Positions 49,347 to 58,832 of a stretch of 64,000 bases of DNA are shown piece after piece (the stretch's first letter is position 1; the number at the start of each line of letters is the position of its first letter). A model generated the notes under the pieces. The model worked only from the letters and a program-made list of their open reading frames with translations, was not told the origin of the DNA and did no database searches. The stretch is taken from contig CAJYLQ010000044.1 of assembly GCA_913775975.1 (NCBI GenBank), positions 40,965 to 104,964 of the forward strand. Direction: 5' to 3'. The DNA comes from an uncultured Sphingomonas sp. (GTDB lineage Bacteria; Pseudomonadota; Alphaproteobacteria; Sphingomonadales; Sphingomonadaceae). A program made the translations under genes and the position numbers.

Positions 49347-49490
49347 TCAGCGCACCTCGTGCGTCGGAACGATGTGGTGAACCATCGCGCGCGTCGCGTC
49401 GGCGGGCTGCAGAACCAGCAGGCCGATCGCGCCGATCACGAAGCCGCCGGAAAACTGCCAGACCAGGCTGGACTTCAAACGCTTAATCAT
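49347..49490 (-). CDS. Small membrane protein upstream of msrA
   Basis: This 47-residue protein has a basic start (MIKRLKSS), one transmembrane helix (VWQFSGGFVIGAIGLLVLQPA) and a short tail with two His (MVHHIVPTHEVR). The ATG at 49490 has AGGA nine bases upstream. It lies 3 bp before the exported msrA on the same strand, so they are probably co-translated. The His-containing tail could bind haem or metal, but that is speculative. I do not recognise a family. Confidence 0.6.
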   Translation of the reverse strand: MIKRLKSSLVWQFSGGFVIGAIGLLVLQPADATRAMVHHIVPTHEVR

Positions 49491-49601
49491 AAAACCAATC
49501 CTTTCGGATGGAACGGATCCACCCGCCAATCATTGTCCACTGCCATGTCGTAGCTGCACCGCAGCAAAACAAGGGGCTTGGACGAAACCTAGCGTTGCCG
49601 A

Positions 49602-49629
49602 ATGAACGGGCGCTTGGCGCGCCGTTCAT
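49602..49629. other. Hairpin in the 3' region of the aminotransferase gene
   Basis: ATGAACGG (49602-49609) is complementary to CCGTTCAT (49622-49629), with further GCGC pairing inside. It lies in the 221-bp gap between the small msrA-linked gene and the aminotransferase. No T run follows on either strand, so it is not a standard terminator; it may stabilise an mRNA 3' end. Confidence 0.4.
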
Positions 49630-49711
49630 CCCGCGTTGTCGTCTGATGCGGGCATATTCGACGGGGCACGGCCCGAGGCCGGGCGCCCCACCGTTTCGAT
49701 CGCGCGGCCGC

Positions 49712-52701
<2,990 letters not shown>

Positions 52702-52890
52702 GCCATGGCGCCGTAACCGCGCCCGGCCGAAAACCGCATCGCGACCACGCCGCATCTCGCCGTCACGCTGCGAATCGGGACCATGACCGGGGAGTATCCC
52801 GCCGCAGGCGGCTTGTCTCCCCGGCCCACAAGGATTTTTTTTCGGACTCCCCGGCGCTCGAATCAGTCGAACCGGGGTGATTCGTGGCCC

Positions 52891-54297
52891 TTACGCGGCG
52901 CTGTCGATGCCCAATTCACCCAGCTTGCGGTACAGTGTCGAACGCCCGATCCCGAGCCGGCGCGCGACCTCCGTCATGCGGCCGCGATAATGGCCGATGG
53001 CCAGGCGGATGACATCCGCCTCGATCTCTTCCAGCGATCGCATATGCCCGTCAGGACGGAACAGCGTGACGCCGCCCGTCTCCGCCGCCGTGCTGGACCG
53101 GCGATGCCCCATCGCGGCAATCTGCGGAAAATCGCTGCGCGTCAGCATCTCCCCCTCGCACAGCACGGCGGCGCGGAAGAGCGCGTTCTGCAGCTGGCGG
53201 ACGTTGCCCGGCCATTCGTATCCCGACAGCAGGTCCAGCGCGTCGTCGGTGATGCCCAGCGGGCGCAGGCCCGGCTGGCGCCCGATCCGCGCGAGCAGAT
53301 GGCGGGTCAGCCCCGGCAGGTCGCCGATCCGGTCACGCAGCGGCGGGATCGCGACCTGAACGGTGTTCAGGCGATAGAACAGATCCTCGCGGAAACGGCC
53401 GGCCTCCACCTCTTCGGCGAGGCGGCGGTTGCTGGCGACGACGACGCGCACGTCGATCTCGCGCGGGTGACGCGCGCCCAGCGGATGGATCTCTCCGGTT
53501 TCCAGCAGGCGCAACAGCCGGACCTGTGCCTCGGGCGGCATCTCACCCACTTCGTCGATGAAGACGGTGCCGCCATCGGCGTCCTGCAGCTTGCCGATCT
53601 TGCGGTCGAAGGCACCGGTGAAGGCGCCCGCCTCATGCCCGAACATCTCGCTTTCGACCTGGTTCGCGGGGATGGCGCCGCAGTTGATCGAGACGATCGC
53701 GCGCCGCGCACGGGACGAGGCGGCGTGAATCGCACGCGCCACCATCTCCTTGCCCGCGCCGCCCTCGCCCTCGATCAGCACGGGCACGCGCGAACGGGCG
53801 GCCTTTGCAGCGATCGCCAGCGCGGCGCGGAAATCGGTGGCGGAGCCGACGATCTCCTCGAAGGGCAGGTCGGCCCCCAGCTTCTCGGTCAGGGGTCGCA
53901 GCTCGCCCGCGCTGTTGCCGCCGACGGCGGCGTCCAGCGCCGCGAGCAGCCGGTCGGGCGCCAGCGGCTTGACGAGGAAGTCGGTCGCGCCGCTGCGCAT
54001 CGCCGCCACCGCCTGCTGTGCGGAGCCGTTTGCGGTCAGCACGAGGATCGGCAGCGTCGGGCGCTGCTGGCGCAGGCCCGCGATCAGGTGGGTCGCGTCG
54101 GCGTCGGTCGCCCAATGGTCGATCAGCACCGCATCGAGGTGCATCCCGTCCTGCGTGCCCAGCGTCGCGATCGCGGTATCCTGGTCGCCGGCGAAGATCG
54201 CCCGCCAGCCCGCGCGCGCCGCCAGCGCGGCGACGAGGCGCCGCTGCGCGGGCTCGTCGTCGATCAGAAGAAGCAGGCGCTGTCCGTTGCGAGTCAT
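52891..54297 (-). CDS. Sigma-54-dependent response regulator (NtrC family)
   Basis: The 468-residue protein has a receiver domain (LLLIDDEPAQRR; phosphoacceptor Asp in VLIDHWATD; switch Lys in FLVKPL), an AAA+ domain (Walker A EGEGGAGKEMVAR; the sigma-54 contact loop GAFTGA intact; Walker B GGTVFIDEVGEMP; VRVVVASNRRL) and a Fis-type HTH (MTEVARRLGIGRSTLYRKLGELGI). It activates sigma-54 promoters on phosphorylation. No kinase gene is adjacent, so its partner and targets are unknown. In alphaproteobacteria with a similar architecture (e.g. TacA, FlbD) such regulators control polar or flagellar genes; that is only a guess here. Confidence 0.93.
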   Translation of the reverse strand: MTRNGQRLLLLIDDEPAQRRLVAALAARAGWRAIFAGDQDTAIATLGTQDGMHLDAVLIDHWATDADATHLIAGLRQQRPTLPILVLTANGSAQQAVAAMRSGATDFLVKPLAPDRLLAALDAAVGGNSAGELRPLTEKLGADLPFEEIVGSATDFRAALAIAAKAARSRVPVLIEGEGGAGKEMVARAIHAASSRARRAIVSINCGAIPANQVESEMFGHEAGAFTGAFDRKIGKLQDADGGTVFIDEVGEMPPEAQVRLLRLLETGEIHPLGARHPREIDVRVVVASNRRLAEEVEAGRFREDLFYRLNTVQVAIPPLRDRIGDLPGLTRHLLARIGRQPGLRPLGITDDALDLLSGYEWPGNVRQLQNALFRAAVLCEGEMLTRSDFPQIAAMGHRRSSTAAETGGVTLFRPDGHMRSLEEIEADVIRLAIGHYRGRMTEVARRLGIGRSTLYRKLGELGIDSAA

Positions 54298-54447
54298 CAG
54301 TCTCAATCCGTCCCGGTTCGGTACGGTCAATAGGCAGCCGGGAGTAAAGGGGTGCTTAAGCGCAGGGACATCCGAAAGGCTTGAGGCTGGGCGGTGCTGG
54401 GGTTAGGACTGATAGCCGAAACGAAACAGACGGGGAAGGATTGCCGC

Positions 54448-54573
54448 ATGGCGGACAGGATCGAGACCAAGGTCGATACCGGCACCTATGACGGCATGAT
54501 CGCCCTGCTGAAATGGGGGGCGCTGGGCGTGGCCTTGCTGGTCGCGCTGGTGATCTGGCTCATCGCGCACTGA
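54448..54573 (+). CDS. aa3-type cytochrome c oxidase subunit IV family protein
   Basis: This 41-residue protein (MADRIETKVDTGTYDG..., then one membrane helix LLKWGALGVALLVALVIWLIAH) has the pattern of the short bacterial aa3-type oxidase subunit IV family. GGAAGG precedes the ATG at 54448. It is not near oxidase genes. Instead it sits 8 bp before the transhydrogenase alpha gene, an arrangement I believe recurs in alphaproteobacteria. Either it joins a distant oxidase or this family member serves the transhydrogenase; sequence alone cannot say. Confidence 0.75.
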   Translation: MADRIETKVDTGTYDGMIALLKWGALGVALLVALVIWLIAH

Positions 54574-54581
54574 GCCGCCCG

Positions 54582-55703
54582 ATGCATATCGCCGTGCCGC
54601 GCGAGGGCGCGGCGGGAGAGAAGCGGGTCGCCGCCACGCCGGAAACGGTGCGCAAATATATCGCGCTGGGCGCGACGGTGGCGGTCGAGCGGGATGCGGG
54701 CGCGGCGGCCGGCTTCCCCGATTCGGCCTATGCCGATGCCGGTGCGACGCTCGGTGACCGCGCGGCGACGCTGGCGGGTGCGGATATCGTGCTGGGCGTG
54801 CGCGGACCCGATCCCGCCGACCTGACCGGCGTCACGCGCGGCGCATGGCTGGCAGCGTCGCTCGATCCGGTCGGGGAGCGGGCACGGGTCGATGCCTATG
54901 CCGCCGCCGGGGTGGAGGCGCTGGCGATGGAATGGATGCCGCGCATCACCCGCGCGCAGTCGATGGATATCCTGTCGTCCCAGTCGAACCTGTCCGGCTA
55001 CAAGGCGGTGCTGGACGCGGCGGCCGAATATGGCCGCGCCTTTCCGATGATGATGACGGCGGCCGGCACGATCCCCGCCGCGCGCGCCTTCGTCATGGGC
55101 GTGGGCGTCGCCGGGTTGCAGGCGATCGCGACGGCGCGGCGACTGGGGGCGCAGGTCTCCGCGACCGACGTGCGCTCCGCCACGCGTGAACAGATCCAGT
55201 CATTGGGCGCGAAACCGATCTTCGTCGAGAGCGTCGCGGGGATCGAGGGCGAGGGCAGCGGCGGCTATGCCGGTGAGATGAGCCCCGAATACCAGCGCGC
55301 GCAGGCCGAGCTGGTGTCCAGCCACATCGCCAAGCAGGACATCGTCATCACCACCGCGCTGATCCCCGGCCGCCCCGCCCCCCGGCTGGTGACGGACGCA
55401 CAGGTCGCCTCGATGCGGCCAGGCAGCGTGATCGTCGACCTCGCCGTCGAACAGGGCGGCAATGTCGAGGGCACGGTGGCGGGCGAGGTCGTGGAGCGGC
55501 ACGGCGTGAAGATCGTCGGCCACCGCAACGTGCCCTCGCGCCTGGCGGCGGACGCGTCCGCGCTGTTCGCGCGCAACCTGTACAACTTCCTGTCCGCCTT
55601 CTGGGACAAGGACGCCGGCCGCCCGGTGCTGGACGCCGAGATCGGCGACGCGATCCGCCTGACGAAGGACGGCGCGGTCGTGCACCCGAAGCTGACGGCG
55701 TGA
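54582..55703 (+). CDS. pntAA: NAD(P) transhydrogenase subunit alpha 1 (NAD-binding)
   Basis: This 373-residue domain I subunit opens with HIAVPREGAAGEKRVAATPETV. It contains MEWMPRITRAQSMDILSSQSNLSGYKAVLDAA (parts), FVMGVGVAGLQAIATARRLGAQVSATDVR, the NAD Rossmann fold, and VIVDLAVEQGGNVEGTVAGE. It binds NAD(H) in the cytosol and passes hydride to the beta subunit, driven by proton entry, to make NADPH. The alpha chain is split in two, as in Rhodospirillum. The second part follows 64 bp later. Confidence 0.95.
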   Translation: MHIAVPREGAAGEKRVAATPETVRKYIALGATVAVERDAGAAAGFPDSAYADAGATLGDRAATLAGADIVLGVRGPDPADLTGVTRGAWLAASLDPVGERARVDAYAAAGVEALAMEWMPRITRAQSMDILSSQSNLSGYKAVLDAAAEYGRAFPMMMTAAGTIPAARAFVMGVGVAGLQAIATARRLGAQVSATDVRSATREQIQSLGAKPIFVESVAGIEGEGSGGYAGEMSPEYQRAQAELVSSHIAKQDIVITTALIPGRPAPRLVTDAQVASMRPGSVIVDLAVEQGGNVEGTVAGEVVERHGVKIVGHRNVPSRLAADASALFARNLYNFLSAFWDKDAGRPVLDAEIGDAIRLTKDGAVVHPKLTA

Positions 55704-55767
55704 TCGCGAGGCACCCCCTCGACCCTCTCCATCCAAAGCATGGAGATACGCTTCAAGGAGCCGGCCA

Positions 55768-56058
55768 ATGACCTTCATCGCCATCCTGTCGATCTTCGTG
55801 CTGGCCTGTTTCGTCGGCTATTACGTCGTCTGGTCGGTGACGCCGGCGCTGCACACGCCGCTGATGGCAGTGACGAACGCCATCTCCTCCGTCATCATCG
55901 TCGGCGCGCTGGTCGCGGCGGCCGCCGCCGGATCGCCGGGGGCGAAGTGGCTGGGGCTGGCGGCCGTGGTGCTGGCCAGCATCAACATCTTCGGCGGCTT
56001 CGCGGTCACGCAGCGGATGCTCGCCATGTACAAGAAGAAGGAGCGTCCGGCCAAGTGA
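55768..56058 (+). CDS. pntAB: NAD(P) transhydrogenase subunit alpha 2 (membrane)
   Basis: This 96-residue protein has three membrane helices forming the first part of the proton-translocating domain II: FIAILSIFVLACFVGYYVVWSV, TPLMAVTNAISSVIIVGALVAAAAAG and LAAVVLASINIFGGFAVTQRML. The tail MYKKKERPAK is basic. The segment HTPLMAVTNAISS is the family signature. It lies between pntAA and pntB in the usual order, with an AAGGAG ribosome binding site at about 55756. Confidence 0.95.
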   Translation: MTFIAILSIFVLACFVGYYVVWSVTPALHTPLMAVTNAISSVIIVGALVAAAAAGSPGAKWLGLAAVVLASINIFGGFAVTQRMLAMYKKKERPAK

Positions 56059-56097
56059 GCCGGGCCAGCCTTTCCAAGCCTATCGGGGGACACGGGG

Positions 56098-57627
56098 ATG
56101 CATGAGGTAGCGGTCAATCCGTGGGTCGCCTTCGCCTATCTGGTCGCGGGCGTCTGCTTCATCCTGGCGCTGCGCGGCCTGTCGAGCCCGGCGACCAGCC
56201 AGCGCGGCAACCGGCTGGGCATGATCGGCATGGCCATCGCGGTGGTGACGACGCTGGTCACTCATGTGCCAATCATCGTGCAGGTCACCAACGTCGCGCT
56301 CCAACCGCCCGGCCTGCCGGAAACGCTCGACTTCACGACACTGTCGGCGCGCGTCGACTGGGTCGCCGTCCTCGAAATCCTCGGCGCAATCGCCCTCGGC
56401 GCGGCGATCGGCATCACCACCGCGCGCCGCATCGCGATGACGGCGATGCCGCAGCTGGTCGCCGCCTTCCATTCTCTCGTGGGCCTCGCAGCGGTGCTGG
56501 TGGGCGTCGCCGCCTATCTCAACCCCCTCGCATTCGGCATCGCGGAGATGGTGACGCCGCTGATCGGCGCGCCCTTTCCCGTCATCCACACCGCCAGCCG
56601 GGTCGAGATGGCGCTGGGCGTCGCGATCGGCGCGATCACCTTTTCGGGCAGCGTCATCGCCTTCCTGAAGCTGAACGGCAATATGGGCGGCAAGCCAATC
56701 CTCTTGCCGATGCGCCATGCGATCAACCTGTCGATCCTGATCGCGATCGTGCTGCTGGTGGCGCTGTTTGCGCAGACGCAGGCGCCATGGGCATTCTGGA
56801 CGATCACCGTCCTCGCCTTCGTCATCGGCTTCCTGCTGATCGTCCCGATCGGCGGCGCGGACATGCCGGTCGTGGTGTCGATGCTGAACAGCTATTCGGG
56901 CTGGGCGGCGGCCGCGATGGGCTTCACGCTGGGCAATACCGCGATGATCATCACCGGCGCGCTGGTCGGCGCATCGGGCGCGATCCTGTCGTACATCATG
57001 TGCGCGGCGATGAACCGCAGCTTCGTCAGCGTGATCGCGGGCGGCTTCGGCGCGGAAGCGGGCGCGGGCGGCGGCGCGGCGGCGGCGACCGACCGGCCGT
57101 GGAAGCGCGGCAGCGCGGAGGACGCGGCCTTCCTGATGCAGCAGGCCGAACAGGTCGTGATCGTCCCCGGATACGGCATGGCGGTCGCGCAGGCGCAGCA
57201 CATCCTGCGCGAGATGGCGGACAAGCTGAAGGAGCATGGCGTCCGCGTGAAATACGCCATCCACCCGGTCGCAGGCCGGATGCCGGGCCATATGAACGTG
57301 CTGCTGGCCGAAGCGAACGTCCCCTATGACGAGGTGTTCGAGCTGGAGGACATCAATGCCGACTTCGCGCAGACCGACGTCGCCTTCGTCATCGGCGCGA
57401 ACGATGTCACCAATCCGGCTGCAAAAACCGACAAAAGCTCGCCCATCTACGGTATGCCGGTGCTCGACGTGGAAAAGGCCGGCACGGTCCTGTTCATCAA
57501 GCGCTCGATGGGCGGCGTCGGCTATGCCGGGGTCGATAACGAACTGTTCTATCGCGACAATACGATGATGCTGCTGGCCGATGCGAAGAAGATGGTGGAA
57601 GAGATCGTGAAGGCGCTCGGTTCATGA
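56098..57627 (+). CDS. pntB: NAD(P)(+) transhydrogenase subunit beta
   Basis: This 509-residue subunit has about nine membrane helices (domain II) followed by a cytosolic NADP(H)-binding domain III (from about residue 330). Landmarks are PQLVAAFHSLVGLAAVLVG, with the conserved channel His, SMLNSYSGWAAAAMGFTLGN, VIVPGYGMAVAQAQH, YAIHPVAGRMPGHMNVLLAEA and FVIGANDVTNPAA. RSMGGVGYAGVDNELFY closes the fold. It completes the proton-translocating transhydrogenase and overlaps the regulator gene by four bases (ATGA). Confidence 0.96.
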   Translation: MHEVAVNPWVAFAYLVAGVCFILALRGLSSPATSQRGNRLGMIGMAIAVVTTLVTHVPIIVQVTNVALQPPGLPETLDFTTLSARVDWVAVLEILGAIALGAAIGITTARRIAMTAMPQLVAAFHSLVGLAAVLVGVAAYLNPLAFGIAEMVTPLIGAPFPVIHTASRVEMALGVAIGAITFSGSVIAFLKLNGNMGGKPILLPMRHAINLSILIAIVLLVALFAQTQAPWAFWTITVLAFVIGFLLIVPIGGADMPVVVSMLNSYSGWAAAAMGFTLGNTAMIITGALVGASGAILSYIMCAAMNRSFVSVIAGGFGAEAGAGGGAAAATDRPWKRGSAEDAAFLMQQAEQVVIVPGYGMAVAQAQHILREMADKLKEHGVRVKYAIHPVAGRMPGHMNVLLAEANVPYDEVFELEDINADFAQTDVAFVIGANDVTNPAAKTDKSSPIYGMPVLDVEKAGTVLFIKRSMGGVGYAGVDNELFYRDNTMMLLADAKKMVEEIVKALGS

Positions 57628-58529
57628 CGGTTCAGTTCGGTGTCGTGATCGTCGCCGATCGCGTACGCCATGCGGCAGCGGCGGAGGCGGTACGGCTGGC
57701 GGGCGGCGAGACGCTGGCGACGCTGGGCTGGGACGAAACGGATCGCCTGCCCGCGCTGCTCGCCGAGGCGCCGGTGATGCTGATCGAGGCGGAGGGCGCG
57801 GCCGAGGCGCGGCTGGATGCCGCGCTACCCGTGCTGGCCGACGCCGTCGAGGCCTATGGCCTGCACGCAATCGTGACGCTCGATCCGCCGCAGATCGACA
57901 TGATCGCCGCGACGCTGATGATGTCGGGCGTGGAGCTGCTCTGTGCGCCGACGCTGGGGCGGCAGGTGACGGCGCTGGCGGTCGCGGGGCAGCTGGCGGG
58001 CACCTTCCGCCTGACCGATCGCGTTCGCGAGGAAGAGGACGAGCGCGAGCGTCAGATCAGCGCGGAGGCGGCGCGCATCGTCGCGCTGCTGACCCGCTTT
58101 TCGGATGACGAGCGCGGCGGCACGGGCGGCGGCGCGCTGGGCGACCGGCGGCAGACTTTCGCGATCGAGCCGGTTTCGGCGGCGGTCGATCCGCAAACGG
58201 TGCGCGCCGCGATCCGCGCGCGGCGGATGCGCGATGCGTTCTTCGGCGATGGCCTGTTCGAGGATCCGGCCTGGGACATGCTGCTCGACCTGTATGCCGC
58301 GCATCTGGAGGGGCGGCGCGTCTCCGTTTCCAGCCTGTGCATCGCCGCCGCCGTCGCGCCGACGACCGCGCTGCGCTGGATCGGCCGGCTGACCGAGGCG
58401 GGACTGCTGCGCCGCGAGCCCGACCACACCGATCGCCGCCGTGCGTTCCTGGCGCTGTCGGTGCGGGCGCTGGCGGGAATGGAGGGCTATGCCGCGGCGC
58501 TCCGCCGGGCCAATCTGGCCTTTGCCTGA
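57624..58529 (+). CDS. MarR-type winged-helix regulator with N-terminal extension
   Basis: The 301-residue protein has a C-terminal winged HTH (about residues 190-300): AIRARRMRDAFFGDGLFEDPAWDMLLDL, RVSVSSLCIAAAVAPTTALRWIGRLTEAGLLRREPDHTDRRRAFLALS, quoted in part, with the DxRxR-like wing (DHTDRRR). The first 150 residues look like a degenerate receiver or sensory domain (VVIVADR, VMLIEAEG, LHAIVTLDPPQIDMIAATLMMSGVELL). It is coupled to pntB by an ATGA overlap, which suggests a link with redox or NADPH control; targets are unknown. Confidence 0.8.
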   Translation: MTVQFGVVIVADRVRHAAAAEAVRLAGGETLATLGWDETDRLPALLAEAPVMLIEAEGAAEARLDAALPVLADAVEAYGLHAIVTLDPPQIDMIAATLMMSGVELLCAPTLGRQVTALAVAGQLAGTFRLTDRVREEEDERERQISAEAARIVALLTRFSDDERGGTGGGALGDRRQTFAIEPVSAAVDPQTVRAAIRARRMRDAFFGDGLFEDPAWDMLLDLYAAHLEGRRVSVSSLCIAAAVAPTTALRWIGRLTEAGLLRREPDHTDRRRAFLALSVRALAGMEGYAAALRRANLAFA

Positions 58530-58550
58530 GCGCCGCCGCGCGTTGCCGAT

Positions 58551-58578
58551 TTGACTGACGCTCCGCTTGCGATAAAGG
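58551..58578 (+). promoter_or_regulatory. Putative tRNA-Val promoter
   Basis: TTGACT (58551-58556) and TAAAGG (58573-58578) are separated by 16 bp, ten bp before the tRNA 5' end. Confidence 0.5.
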
Positions 58579-58587
58579 CGGACGCGC

Positions 58588-58663
58588 GGGCGCTTAGCTC
58601 AGTTGGTAGAGCATCTCGTTTACACCGAGAGGGTCGGCGGTTCGAGCCCGTCAGCGCCCACCA
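58588..58663 (+). tRNA. tRNA-Val (TAC)
   Basis: This 76-nt cloverleaf has an acceptor GGGCGCT/AGCGCCC, D arm GCTC-AGTTGGTA-GAGC, anticodon stem TCTCG/CGAGA with loop TTTACAC carrying TAC, and T loop TTCGAGC with stem. CCA is encoded. It is the second valine tRNA in this window (the other, GAC, is at 12397). Confidence 0.95.
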
Positions 58664-58763
58664 CCCTTCCGCATCGTAACCCGTTTTGCCGCCGGCTTCC
58701 CACAGCTGGGGTCGGGCCAATGGCCACGCTCGGCAGAGGCGTATTTCCGCATCGTGACGACAG

Positions 58764-58797
58764 CAAAACCCTCCCGCCGCGAATGCGACAGGAGGGT
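58764..58797 (-). terminator. Intrinsic terminator of the TonB receptor gene
   Basis: On the minus strand, ACCCTCC (complement of 58791-58797) pairs with GGAGGGT (complement of 58768-58774), followed by TTT. It lies about 40 bp past the receptor stop. Confidence 0.65.
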
Positions 58798-58806
58798 CCT
58801 GGACTT

Positions 58807-58828
58807 GCGGGCGGGTCGCCCCGCCCGC
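58807..58828 (-). other. Perfect GC hairpin directly after the TonB receptor stop
   Basis: The 9-bp stem GCGGGCGGG (58807-58815) pairs with CCCGCCCGC (58820-58828) around a TCGC tetraloop, four bases after the receptor stop. With the terminator at 58764-58797 it forms a double-hairpin 3' end that could protect the mRNA. Confidence 0.7.
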
Positions 58829-58832
58829 CGGA

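Noticed and set aside
52845..52877. CCCCGG...CCGGGG hairpin after the sigma-54 regulator gene as a terminator
   Set aside because: No T run follows the stem on either strand, so it does not qualify as an intrinsic terminator.
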